Below are positions 17,140 to 24,190 of a stretch of 64,000 nt of DNA, piece after piece. The notes beneath the pieces are model-generated. The model made no database searches. It was given only the letters and a program-made list of their open reading frames with translations, and was not told the DNA's origin. A program made the position numbers and the translations under genes. The stretch spans positions 62,001 through 126,000 of the forward strand of contig JAZUMG010000017.1 in the NCBI GenBank assembly GCA_045603545.1, given 5' to 3'. The stretch is from CAAGNP01 sp045603545. GTDB lineage: Bacteria; Bacteroidota; Bacteroidia; Bacteroidales; UBA932. The first letter of the stretch is position 1. The number at the start of each line of letters is the position of its first letter.

Positions 17140-17709
17140 ATGAAAAAAGTGATAAATGTGGGCATCGGAGGGAGAACCTTCATTATAGATGAAGATGCCT
17201 ATCAAAGATTGGATGCGTATCTGACCCGTTTTCAGGAGAAGGTAAAAATGGGACTTCAGACCAAAGAGGTTATAGAAGAGGTGGAGATCCGCATTGCAGA
17301 ACTTTTTACAGAGTATATGGGTACCAGGCAGGAGGTGGTGAATATTGCCATTGTAAATAGAGTGATATCCCAGCTGGGTATGCCTGATGGTACCGATGCA
17401 GATAAGGAATTTATGTCTAACGAAAAAAACAACACTATGAAAGCAACTAAAAAATTTTTCAGGGATCCCGATTCTAAGGTTATTGGAGGTGTTTGCAGCG
17501 GTCTGGCAGCATACTTGGATATTGATGTTACTCTGATCAGGATAATTTTCCTGGTGGCTTTGATATGTGGCTCTTTAGGTTTTTGGATCTATGTGATTTT
17601 CTGGATTGTGGCACCTATGGCACAAAGTGCTTCTGACAAATGCGAGATGAGGGGTCTCCCTATTACAGCAGAGAATCTGAAGAGATTTTCAAGTTCATCT
17701 AAAAAATAA
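17140..17709 (+). CDS. PspC-domain membrane protein, short paralog
   Basis: This 189-residue protein has an N-terminal cytoplasmic domain (about 1-95, opening MKKVINVGIGGRTFIIDEDA). A PspC domain at about 105-165 follows (FFRDPDSKVIGGVCSGLAAYLDIDVTLIRIIF), with one hydrophobic helix (ICGSLGFWIYVIFWIVAP). PspC proteins are membrane-stress factors. The N-terminal domain is shared with the longer PspC protein at 18047-19516, so the two are paralogs. The start is the ATG at 17140; an upstream TTG falls inside the promoter. A PadR regulator follows 5 bases downstream. Confidence 0.85.
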   Translation: MKKVINVGIGGRTFIIDEDAYQRLDAYLTRFQEKVKMGLQTKEVIEEVEIRIAELFTEYMGTRQEVVNIAIVNRVISQLGMPDGTDADKEFMSNEKNNTMKATKKFFRDPDSKVIGGVCSGLAAYLDIDVTLIRIIFLVALICGSLGFWIYVIFWIVAPMAQSASDKCEMRGLPITAENLKRFSSSSKK

Positions 17710-17714
17710 TTGTT

Positions 17715-18050
17715 ATGGAGGTTATAAACAACTCAGACAATGTCAAGTCTCAAATGAGAAAGGGTATTCTGGAATACTGCATCCTGGGAATCCTCAATAA
17801 GAAGGACTCATATGCATCCTCCATTATAACTGAGCTCAAAGAGGCAAGGATGATAGTGGTGGAGGGGACTCTCTATCCGCTGTTGATCCGTCAGAAAAAC
17901 CAGGGGCTTCTTACCTATCGCTGGGAGGAGTCTCCCCAGGGTCCTCCACGCAAATACTACTCCATCACAGATAAAGGGAGGGCTCAGTTGGCAGAGATGG
18001 ACAGTGTGTGGGGGGAGATGGTAGAAACTATTAATATGATCAGAAAATGA
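17715..18050 (+). CDS. PadR-family transcriptional regulator
   Basis: This 111-residue winged-helix repressor matches the PadR N-terminal family: MRKGILEYCILGILNKKDSYASSI opens the domain, then VVEGTLYPLLIRQKNQGLL, the wing RKYYSITDKGRAQLAEM, and a short dimerisation helix. It lies between two PspC genes and overlaps the second by 4 bases (ATGA), so it most likely controls this operon. The signal it senses is unknown. Confidence 0.93.
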   Translation: MEVINNSDNVKSQMRKGILEYCILGILNKKDSYASSIITELKEARMIVVEGTLYPLLIRQKNQGLLTYRWEESPQGPPRKYYSITDKGRAQLAEMDSVWGEMVETINMIRK

Positions 18051-19516
18051 AAAAGGTAGTTAAGGTAAGTATTGGAAATATAGCATTCACGCTGGAGGAG
18101 GAGGCACATCAGGAGTTGAAAGTGTATCTGGATTCTCTGGTGGATTATTATGGCGCCAAAGAGGGTGGCAATGAGATAATCGAAGGTATTGAGGAGAGAA
18201 TTGCAGAACTTCTGACAGAGAGGGGATATTCACAAAAGGTGGTGACTACAGATGCTGTAGTGGAGATTATGGACATTTTGGGGCGTCCGGATGAGATAAA
18301 ATCTGAGACTGAACCTGAGCAGGAGAGTAGAGGCAGGAGGGGTGGAAGGAAGTTGTACAGAAACCTCCAGGATAAGAAGATGGGTGGTGTCTGCTCCGGA
18401 CTTGGAAGTTATTTCTCCCTGGACCCCACTGCAGTCAGGATTCTGGTTCTTCTCTTCGCCCTGGTTTCTGCCCTCTTCAGTGAAGGTGCAGGTATGGCTT
18501 TCATCATTCTACTCTATTTTGCCCTGTGGATTATTATTCCAGGAGCCAGAACTGTGGAGGAGAAATGTGAGATGAAAGGGGAGAAGGCATCGATCAGTTC
18601 GATAGAGAAGAAGGTCACAGAGGGGGTCAATGAGATAGTGAACAGTGATTTTGGCAATACCTTCAAAAAGGTGGTGACTCTCTTTGCCGGGTGTCTCCTG
18701 TCAATGGTGGGTTTTATCGGACTCGGTACCGGTGTTATGGTTCTGGTAGGGTTGAATGTGGTGGATATAATATCTCCATTCTCAGGGTTTTCAGGGCTCT
18801 CAATGTTTTCGGGAGTTACCCCTGCACTCTCAGCTACTATCAATATCCTTATGATTATGGTCTCGCTTCTCCCTTTTGTGGGGATGCTGTATGGGGGAAT
18901 CCTCCTTTTGTTCGGGTTCAAATCTCCAAAATGGAGGCCGGGACTACTCAATTTCTTTGTGTGGATCGGGGCATCCATCGCTTTGGTGGTATGTCTGGTA
19001 CTGGCATCGGCAGATTATATGGAGGTAGATCACAGGGATGAGGTGCAGTACATCGGTTCACCTGCAGATACTGTTTATGTGGAATATGCAAATGTTGAGA
19101 ACTACAAGGATTTCAAGATATATGTGGATGCCGGCAGGGGTGGATATGAGTTGTTCTATCTGAATTCTTCTGGGGAGAACCCATCTTTGATTACCTATCC
19201 CGAATTCAATGTCAGACGACATACAAATGGTGAAAGCAGGATAAGGTCCAGCTGTGAGGTGTTCCCCAATACACTCTCTGTGGAGGAGTGGAATGGGGCT
19301 GACAGTCAGAAATTTTATGACTACAAAGAGAATGTCCTCACCCTTTACCCCACAGTATATGGTGATGATCATACCATAAAGATGGTGGATCGTGAGGTTA
19401 CCCTGTTTGTTCCGGAAGAGGCGACAGTGATAGTAAAGGACCCCATTTATCACGATTTTACCAAAAAGGTAGAGTATTCAGATATAAAATATATGAAAAA
19501 GTATATTTTCGATTAA
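18047..19516 (+). CDS. PspC-domain membrane protein, long paralog
   Basis: This 489-residue protein has an N-terminal domain like that of the 17140 gene (MKKVVKVSIGNIAFTLEEEA). A PspC domain lies at about 105-170 (LYRNLQDKKMGGVCSGLGSY). Three or four membrane helices between about 205 and 330 follow. An extracytoplasmic C-terminal part of about 150 residues contains repeated short strand motifs, resembling toast-rack/DUF4097-like beta-helical domains. It is probably a membrane-stress sensor or scaffold. The start overlaps padR by 4 bases. Confidence 0.85.
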   Translation: MKKVVKVSIGNIAFTLEEEAHQELKVYLDSLVDYYGAKEGGNEIIEGIEERIAELLTERGYSQKVVTTDAVVEIMDILGRPDEIKSETEPEQESRGRRGGRKLYRNLQDKKMGGVCSGLGSYFSLDPTAVRILVLLFALVSALFSEGAGMAFIILLYFALWIIIPGARTVEEKCEMKGEKASISSIEKKVTEGVNEIVNSDFGNTFKKVVTLFAGCLLSMVGFIGLGTGVMVLVGLNVVDIISPFSGFSGLSMFSGVTPALSATINILMIMVSLLPFVGMLYGGILLLFGFKSPKWRPGLLNFFVWIGASIALVVCLVLASADYMEVDHRDEVQYIGSPADTVYVEYANVENYKDFKIYVDAGRGGYELFYLNSSGENPSLITYPEFNVRRHTNGESRIRSSCEVFPNTLSVEEWNGADSQKFYDYKENVLTLYPTVYGDDHTIKMVDREVTLFVPEEATVIVKDPIYHDFTKKVEYSDIKYMKKYIFD

Positions 19517-19582
19517 ACCTTTTGGCAGTATGTGTGTCAAAATAGCGGTTTCCAACTGATAGTTCAGTTTTTGTGTGACCCA

Positions 19583-19628
19583 TCCCCCTATAAGTTTTGT
19601 GCAGAGGACTTATAGGGGGAATGTTTTT
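19583..19628 (+). terminator. Terminator after the PspC operon
   Basis: A 13-bp perfect stem TCCCCCTATAAGT/ACTTATAGGGGGA (19583-19595 with 19608-19620) is followed by a short T-rich stretch. It separates the operon from convergent arcA. Confidence 0.85.
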
Positions 19629-20886
19629 ACTCCCTTACAAGTGGCATTGTCATACAACGGGCACCGCCTCCACCTCTCGGGAGTTCTGACCCTTCGATGG
19701 TGACTACACACTTTTTGTCCCCCTCAATAGTTGCTGCCCCTTTGATTACATCCCAGGCAGGTATAATCTCAAATCCGTGGTTTGCCAGCTCATCCAGCGT
19801 GTTGGTGTTCCTTGCATATGAGAGGACTTTGCCGGGGGCAAAGGCGAAGAAGTTCGCCCCGCTATGCCATTGTTCCCTCTCCTGGTTCCACTCATCTTCT
19901 TTACCTCCACAAATCACAGGTTCAAGATCCATTCCGAGGCTCTTGAGCACTGTCAGAAGATTGGGAACCCTGTTGATTCTGGTTACACGCCCGTTGTCTA
20001 TGGTGATATGCACTGTCTGGTATTGGTTGTCTTTCAGGATCAGGGGTTCGAATACCATACACTTGTTGTGGTCCAGAAGGGTGAATACCATATCGAGGTG
20101 GATAAATGATTCTGGTGTGCTTGGGAGTTGCTGTACTATGACATGTCTTTTCCCTTCGGGGGCAGAATGGCAGAGGTTTGCCACAAGCATATCTATCCCT
20201 TGGGTGCTGGTTCTGACACCATTGCCGATAAGGAGAATATCCTCGCGAGCAATCAGGATGTCCCCACCCTCCATATATATGTCTTTGTTCCCTGGTTGGA
20301 AATTGTGGGCATTGATGATGCCGCACTGGAACTCCCCGCTCCCTTTGTAGATGGCCTCCATAATGAGCGACTCCCTCATTCTTACATTATTTGCCATGCG
20401 GCATATAAGGGCATTGTTCCCTATAGTGACAGATGCGTCTCTGGTGAAGTAGAAGTTGTATAGAGGGAAGAGTGCATAATGGTCTTCGTTGAGGAATGCA
20501 GTGAGTGTATCCATTCGGGAGGGGAGCCCCTCTATCAGGACTCTGGCGAGCTCCTGGGAAGGCATCTGCATCAGTGTGTCGAAGTAGTTGGTGACACCCT
20601 CGAGGACACATATCTTTCCGATGAGTGACTGCCTCTCAAGGTCGTTGTCCAGAACTTTTTTGAGCAGGTCTTTTACATATACCACATCTGCAACTTTGGA
20701 GAGGACCCCTTCGAGCTGTTTGTATTCCTCCTTAGCTATGTTGAGGTTGAGGATGTCGCTGTACAGTGCCCTCTGGGCATCGCGGGGGGTCATGTTCTCG
20801 ACCTCTGCTCCAGGGCGGTGGAGAAGCACTTTTCTTAGTGTGCCGACCTCCGAATTTATATTTATTCTGGTGGGTGTATGTGTCAT
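19627..20886 (-). CDS. arcA: Arginine deiminase
   Basis: This 419-residue enzyme hydrolyses arginine to citrulline and ammonia. Family landmarks are the N-terminal LRKVLLHRPGAEVENMTP, the catalytic region FTRDASVTIG, MEGGDILI, a His in SFIHLDMVFTLLD, and the C-terminal nucleophile cysteine near residue 411 in GGGARCMTMPL. The length is normal. No ornithine carbamoyltransferase or carbamate kinase gene lies nearby, so the rest of the arginine-fermentation pathway is elsewhere or missing. The start is one base after the stop of the upstream GDP-mannose pyrophosphorylase, so they share a transcript. Confidence 0.95.
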   Translation of the reverse strand: MTHTPTRININSEVGTLRKVLLHRPGAEVENMTPRDAQRALYSDILNLNIAKEEYKQLEGVLSKVADVVYVKDLLKKVLDNDLERQSLIGKICVLEGVTNYFDTLMQMPSQELARVLIEGLPSRMDTLTAFLNEDHYALFPLYNFYFTRDASVTIGNNALICRMANNVRMRESLIMEAIYKGSGEFQCGIINAHNFQPGNKDIYMEGGDILIAREDILLIGNGVRTSTQGIDMLVANLCHSAPEGKRHVIVQQLPSTPESFIHLDMVFTLLDHNKCMVFEPLILKDNQYQTVHITIDNGRVTRINRVPNLLTVLKSLGMDLEPVICGGKEDEWNQEREQWHSGANFFAFAPGKVLSYARNTNTLDELANHGFEIIPAWDVIKGAATIEGDKKCVVTIEGSELPRGGGGARCMTMPLVRE

Positions 20887-20887
20887 A

Positions 20888-21985
20888 TTACTGATATCTT
20901 GTTTTGTCGTGTACTGTCAGATCTGTCATCATGTTCTTGAACCTCACAGGGTCACGCGGACAAATCATAAGGACATCCGGAGTGTTTACAATCATAAAAT
21001 TATCAAGCCCTTTTATGGCCAGAAGTTTCCCTTTCTCTGTGTTCATGATGATCGAGCCGGTCATTTTGTCCATCATAAGCTCCTCGCAGCTTATGTAATT
21101 CTGGTGTTCATCTTTCTGGGCGTGCATATACAGAGACTCCCATGTGCCGAGGTCCGACCATCCAAAAGATGCCTCAAATACCCACGCTTTGGATGTTTTC
21201 TCCATTACTCCATAATCTATCGATATGCTCGGGCAGTCTGTATAGATGGTATGGATATATGCCTCCTCCTTGTCTGTATAGTAGTATTTGTCCCCCATAG
21301 AGAAGAAATTGGCCACTTCGGGAAGGCAGCTCTCCATCTCCCTTTTGATGCTTTTTACATTCCATATGAAGATGCCCGAGTTCCACAGGAACTCCCCACT
21401 GTCCACCAGAACTTTGGCCATCTCGTGTGAGGGTTTCTCTGTAAAAGTCTTTACATTGTAGGCTATATGGCCACTGATGTTCTTGGAGTCATTCATCTCT
21501 TTCTGGATATAACCATAAGCTGTTTCGGGCCTGGTAGGCTGTATTCCCAGGGTGAAAAGGTCATCGTGTGTCACAGCGTGATCAAGTGCTGCGGAGATGG
21601 TCTTGAGATAGAGTGCCTCATTGGTAATGTAATGGTCAGAAGGGGTTATGACCATTGTGGCATTCTGATTTTTGTAGTAGATCTTCGATGCAGCGTATGC
21701 GATGCAGGGGGCAGTGTTACGTCTGTAGGGCTCCAGAAGGATATTCTCCTCGGGTATCTCGGGCAAATGCTCCTTTACCAGATCCCCATACTGCTGTGAT
21801 GTTACCACCAGAATATTTTCGGGTGCTATAATCTGAGACATCCTGTCATATGTCTGCTGGATGAAACTCCTCCCTGTCCCGAGGATATCCAGAAACTGTT
21901 TTGGGAGGGAATTTCTGCTTATCGGCCAGAATCGGCTCCCGACTCCACCCGCCATAATAACGCAATAATAGTTCTTGTTCATCAT
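20888..21985 (-). CDS. manC: Mannose-1-phosphate guanylyltransferase
   Basis: This enzyme of about 365 residues makes GDP-mannose from mannose-1-phosphate and GTP for surface polysaccharides. The pyrophosphorylase motif is MAGGVGSRFWPISRNSLPKQ, followed by PSDHYI, FTEKPSHEMAKV, WNSGIFIW and a SIDYGVMEKT segment. It is the single-domain form, lacking the phosphomannose isomerase domain found in longer ManC proteins. I use the ATG at 21985 (MMNKNYYC); the ATG at 22000 would overlap the yraN stop by 8 bases and is possible. It sits between yraN and arcA. Confidence 0.93.
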   Translation of the reverse strand: MMNKNYYCVIMAGGVGSRFWPISRNSLPKQFLDILGTGRSFIQQTYDRMSQIIAPENILVVTSQQYGDLVKEHLPEIPEENILLEPYRRNTAPCIAYAASKIYYKNQNATMVITPSDHYITNEALYLKTISAALDHAVTHDDLFTLGIQPTRPETAYGYIQKEMNDSKNISGHIAYNVKTFTEKPSHEMAKVLVDSGEFLWNSGIFIWNVKSIKREMESCLPEVANFFSMGDKYYYTDKEEAYIHTIYTDCPSISIDYGVMEKTSKAWVFEASFGWSDLGTWESLYMHAQKDEHQNYISCEELMMDKMTGSIIMNTEKGKLLAIKGLDNFMIVNTPDVLMICPRDPVRFKNMMTDLTVHDKTRYQ

Positions 21986-21992
21986 ACTGTCT

Positions 21993-22352
21993 CTATACAT
22001 GCAGGGGTATAAGTGCCCCTTCGTAATACTCTATTTCATATTTGTCCCCTTCATAGGTGATGGCGACGATATCGAAAATCACCTCTTTCCGTATATCATA
22101 TCCCGCCACATAAGCGGAGGCTGCTCTAAAAAGCTTTCTCTGCTTGGATTTGTTGATAGAGTCCGATGGGGATACCATATACGGCACTGTGCGTGACCTC
22201 ACCTCCACAATATGTAGAAAGGTGTCATCCTCCATTATCAGATCCACCTCAAGGTGGCCGCATCTCCAGTTCCTCTCTCTGAGTCTCAACCCCTTGGCAA
22301 GAAGGTAATCCAGAGCCAGATCCTCCCCTATTTTCCCATCTACTCTATTCAT
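21993..22352 (-). CDS. YraN family (UPF0102) endonuclease-like protein
   Basis: This 119-residue protein carries the PD-(D/E)xK-type core of the UPF0102 family: GEDLALDYLLAKGLRL, then NWRCGHLEVDLIMED, and HIVEVRSR. The length matches the family. It is a Holliday-junction-resolvase-like fold of unsettled cellular role. It is the first gene of the yraN-manC-arcA minus-strand operon, with a -7 element (TAAATTTG, 22379-22372) about 20 bases upstream. Confidence 0.9.
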   Translation of the reverse strand: MNRVDGKIGEDLALDYLLAKGLRLRERNWRCGHLEVDLIMEDDTFLHIVEVRSRTVPYMVSPSDSINKSKQRKLFRAASAYVAGYDIRKEVIFDIVAITYEGDKYEIEYYEGALIPLHV

Positions 22353-22371
22353 AATCCACCCATTATCCCTA

Positions 22372-22379
22372 CAAATTTA
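22372..22379 (-). promoter_or_regulatory. -7 element of the yraN-manC-arcA operon
   Basis: Minus-strand TAAATTTG matches TAnnTTTG and lies 20 bases before the yraN start. No clear -33 TTTG is seen at the usual distance. Confidence 0.4.
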
Positions 22380-22411
22380 ATAAAAGATGTTTTATTTTAA
22401 AAAATGTTGCA

Positions 22412-22419
22412 TACCTTTG
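22412..22419 (+). promoter_or_regulatory. -7 element of metK
   Basis: TACCTTTG matches the Bacteroidota -7 consensus. The transcript would begin near 22425 and carry a leader of about 120 bases containing the riboswitch-like element and terminator. Confidence 0.6.
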
Positions 22420-22435
22420 CCCCCGTTATTAACAA

Positions 22436-22483
22436 TGTGGATAGATTTGACTGCTTGCAACCACACCAAAAATGCTAAAATCG
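22436..22483 (+). ncRNA. SAM-II-like riboswitch aptamer upstream of metK
   Basis: A 5-bp stem TGTGG/CCACA (22436-22440 with 22461-22465) encloses a 20-base loop containing GATTTGAC and ending TTGCAA. It is followed by a single-stranded A-rich tail with TGCTAAAATC. From memory, the SAM-II (env87) aptamer has the same plan: a P1 hairpin whose loop holds GATTTAAC and TTGCAA, then an A-rich tail with GCTAAAA that folds back as a pseudoknot. Here loop GATTT (22444-22448) can pair with tail AAATC (22478-22482). The next gene, metK, makes SAM, the expected ligand, and a terminator lies between. Confidence 0.72.
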
Positions 22484-22511
22484 CATATAATTTTAATGGT
22501 ATTGTAATGTC

Positions 22512-22539
22512 AAATCTCTTCCCAAGAAGAGATTTTTTT
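22512..22539 (+). terminator. Attenuator-type terminator just before metK
   Basis: A 10-bp perfect stem AAATCTCTTC/GAAGAGATTT (22512-22521 with 22526-22535) has a CCAA loop and a T-run to 22539, only 7 bases before the metK ATG. Its position inside the metK leader, downstream of the aptamer, indicates transcription attenuation. Confidence 0.88.
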
Positions 22540-22546
22540 ATTTATT

Positions 22547-23782
22547 ATGGCTTATTTATTTACTTCAGAATCGGTTTCAGAGGGGCATCCTGACAAGGTT
22601 GCCGATCAGATTTCAGACGCAATCCTGGACGATTTCCTACGTCAGGATCCAGAGGCAAAAGTAGCCTGTGAGACATTTGTAAGCACAGGCCTGGTAGTTA
22701 TTGGCGGCGAGGTCCGCACAGATAAAGCTTATGTGGATATTCAGAAAGTGGCCCGTGGTGTCATCGAGAAAATAGGTTACACAAAAGCGGAATATATGTT
22801 TGACGGCAAATCGTGCGGTATCCTTTCTGCACTTCACGAACAGTCTCCAGACATCAACCGCGGTGTAGTGGTAGAGGTTGAAGAGGAGCAGGGTGCAGGT
22901 GACCAGGGTATGATGTTCGGTTATGCGTGTGATGACACTGACAACTATATGCCGCTCCCTGTGACCTTGTCACACCTTACACTTCAGGAGTTGGCAAAAA
23001 TCAGGAAAGAGGAGCTTCATCTCATGCCTTATCTCCGCCCTGACTCCAAGAGCCAGTTCACCATCGAGTATGATGACAACCATCAGCCCATCAGGGTACA
23101 CACCATTGTGGTATCTACCCAGCACGATGAGTTTGACTCGGATGATGCTGCCATGCAGGCAAAGATTAAAGAGGATGTGAAGAATATCCTTCTTCCCCGT
23201 GTGATGGCGCAGCTTCCGGAGAGGACTCAGAAGCTTTTCGGTGATGATATAATCCTCCACGTAAACCCTACCGGCAAATTTGTAATCGGTGGTCCTCACG
23301 GTGATACAGGTCTTACAGGGAGAAAGATCATTGTAGATACTTATGGTGGTAAGGCTTCTCACGGTGGTGGTGCCTTCTCAGGCAAAGATCCAAGCAAAGT
23401 GGACCGCTCTGCCGCATACGCAGCACGTTACATTGCCAAGAATATGGTGGCAGCAGGTGTGGCCAAGGAGATGCTAATCCAGCTTTCATACGCTATCGGT
23501 GTAGCCAAGCCTGTGAGCATTTTTGTAAACACCCACGGTACATCACAGGTGAATATGACAGACGGTGAGATTGCCCAGGTTATCTCTGAACTGTTTGATC
23601 TCCGTCCTGCTAAAATCATTGAGAAATTCCAGCTGAAGAACCCTATTTACCAGCCCACAGCATCATATGGTCACTTCGGACGCACACCTTATGTGGAAAA
23701 CGGTATCCAATTTTTCGGATGGGAGCTCCTTGATTCGGTGGAAAAAATCAAAAAAAGTTCTATTTTTACACAAACAAAATAG
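22547..23782 (+). CDS. metK: S-adenosylmethionine synthetase
   Basis: This 411-residue enzyme makes SAM from methionine and ATP. It has the ATP-binding opening TSESVSEGHPDKVADQISDA, the GAGDQGMMFGYA motif, GRKIIVDTYGG and the P-loop-like GGGAFSGKDPSKVDRSAAY, all in normal order. It is slightly longer than the E. coli enzyme (384). A riboswitch-like leader and a terminator precede it. Two BACON lipoprotein genes follow after 7 and 14 bases; they may be read through from metK. Confidence 0.97.
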   Translation: MAYLFTSESVSEGHPDKVADQISDAILDDFLRQDPEAKVACETFVSTGLVVIGGEVRTDKAYVDIQKVARGVIEKIGYTKAEYMFDGKSCGILSALHEQSPDINRGVVVEVEEEQGAGDQGMMFGYACDDTDNYMPLPVTLSHLTLQELAKIRKEELHLMPYLRPDSKSQFTIEYDDNHQPIRVHTIVVSTQHDEFDSDDAAMQAKIKEDVKNILLPRVMAQLPERTQKLFGDDIILHVNPTGKFVIGGPHGDTGLTGRKIIVDTYGGKASHGGGAFSGKDPSKVDRSAAYAARYIAKNMVAAGVAKEMLIQLSYAIGVAKPVSIFVNTHGTSQVNMTDGEIAQVISELFDLRPAKIIEKFQLKNPIYQPTASYGHFGRTPYVENGIQFFGWELLDSVEKIKKSSIFTQTK

Positions 23783-23789
23783 AAATCTT

Positions 23790-24176
23790 ATGAGAAATTT
23801 GAGAATTTTATTGTCAGCGGTTGTGGTTGTTCTCTCTCTCATCGGACTGAGCGGATGCAAGCACACCAACATTTATGACCAGCCTGAGAAGTTGGAGGCC
23901 AATACCACTTTGGTTTCTATCCCTGCAAGTGGCGGTATTGCCAATGTTGTTCTGGATGTCAACAGGGACTGGGCATCAAAGGTGAAGTTTAAAGGTGAAT
24001 CGAAGAACTGGTTGATAGTTACACCTGATAAGGGGGCTGCCACTGTGAATACTACCCCTATCCAGCTATCTGCAGATACCAACGACGGTAAAGACAGGGA
24101 GGCTGATGTGATTATCTCCATCGGTTCCAAGACCCTTACCATTGTTGTGACCCAAAGGGGTATGGAAGGTGAATAA
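23790..24176 (+). CDS. Small BACON-domain lipoprotein
   Basis: This 128-residue lipoprotein (lipobox IGLSGC, Cys near residue 24) consists of essentially one BACON-like domain. Its features are VSIPASGGIANVVLDVNRDW, then NWLIVTPDKGAATVNTTPI and the closing IVVTQRG. It probably sits on the outer membrane. It starts 7 bases after metK and precedes a larger lipoprotein with a related BACON domain by 14 bases, so the two likely work together or arose by duplication. The start is the ATG at 23790, which gives a proper signal peptide. Confidence 0.8.
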   Translation: MRNLRILLSAVVVVLSLIGLSGCKHTNIYDQPEKLEANTTLVSIPASGGIANVVLDVNRDWASKVKFKGESKNWLIVTPDKGAATVNTTPIQLSADTNDGKDREADVIISIGSKTLTIVVTQRGMEGE

Positions 24177-24190
24177 TTAATCTTCGTGAT

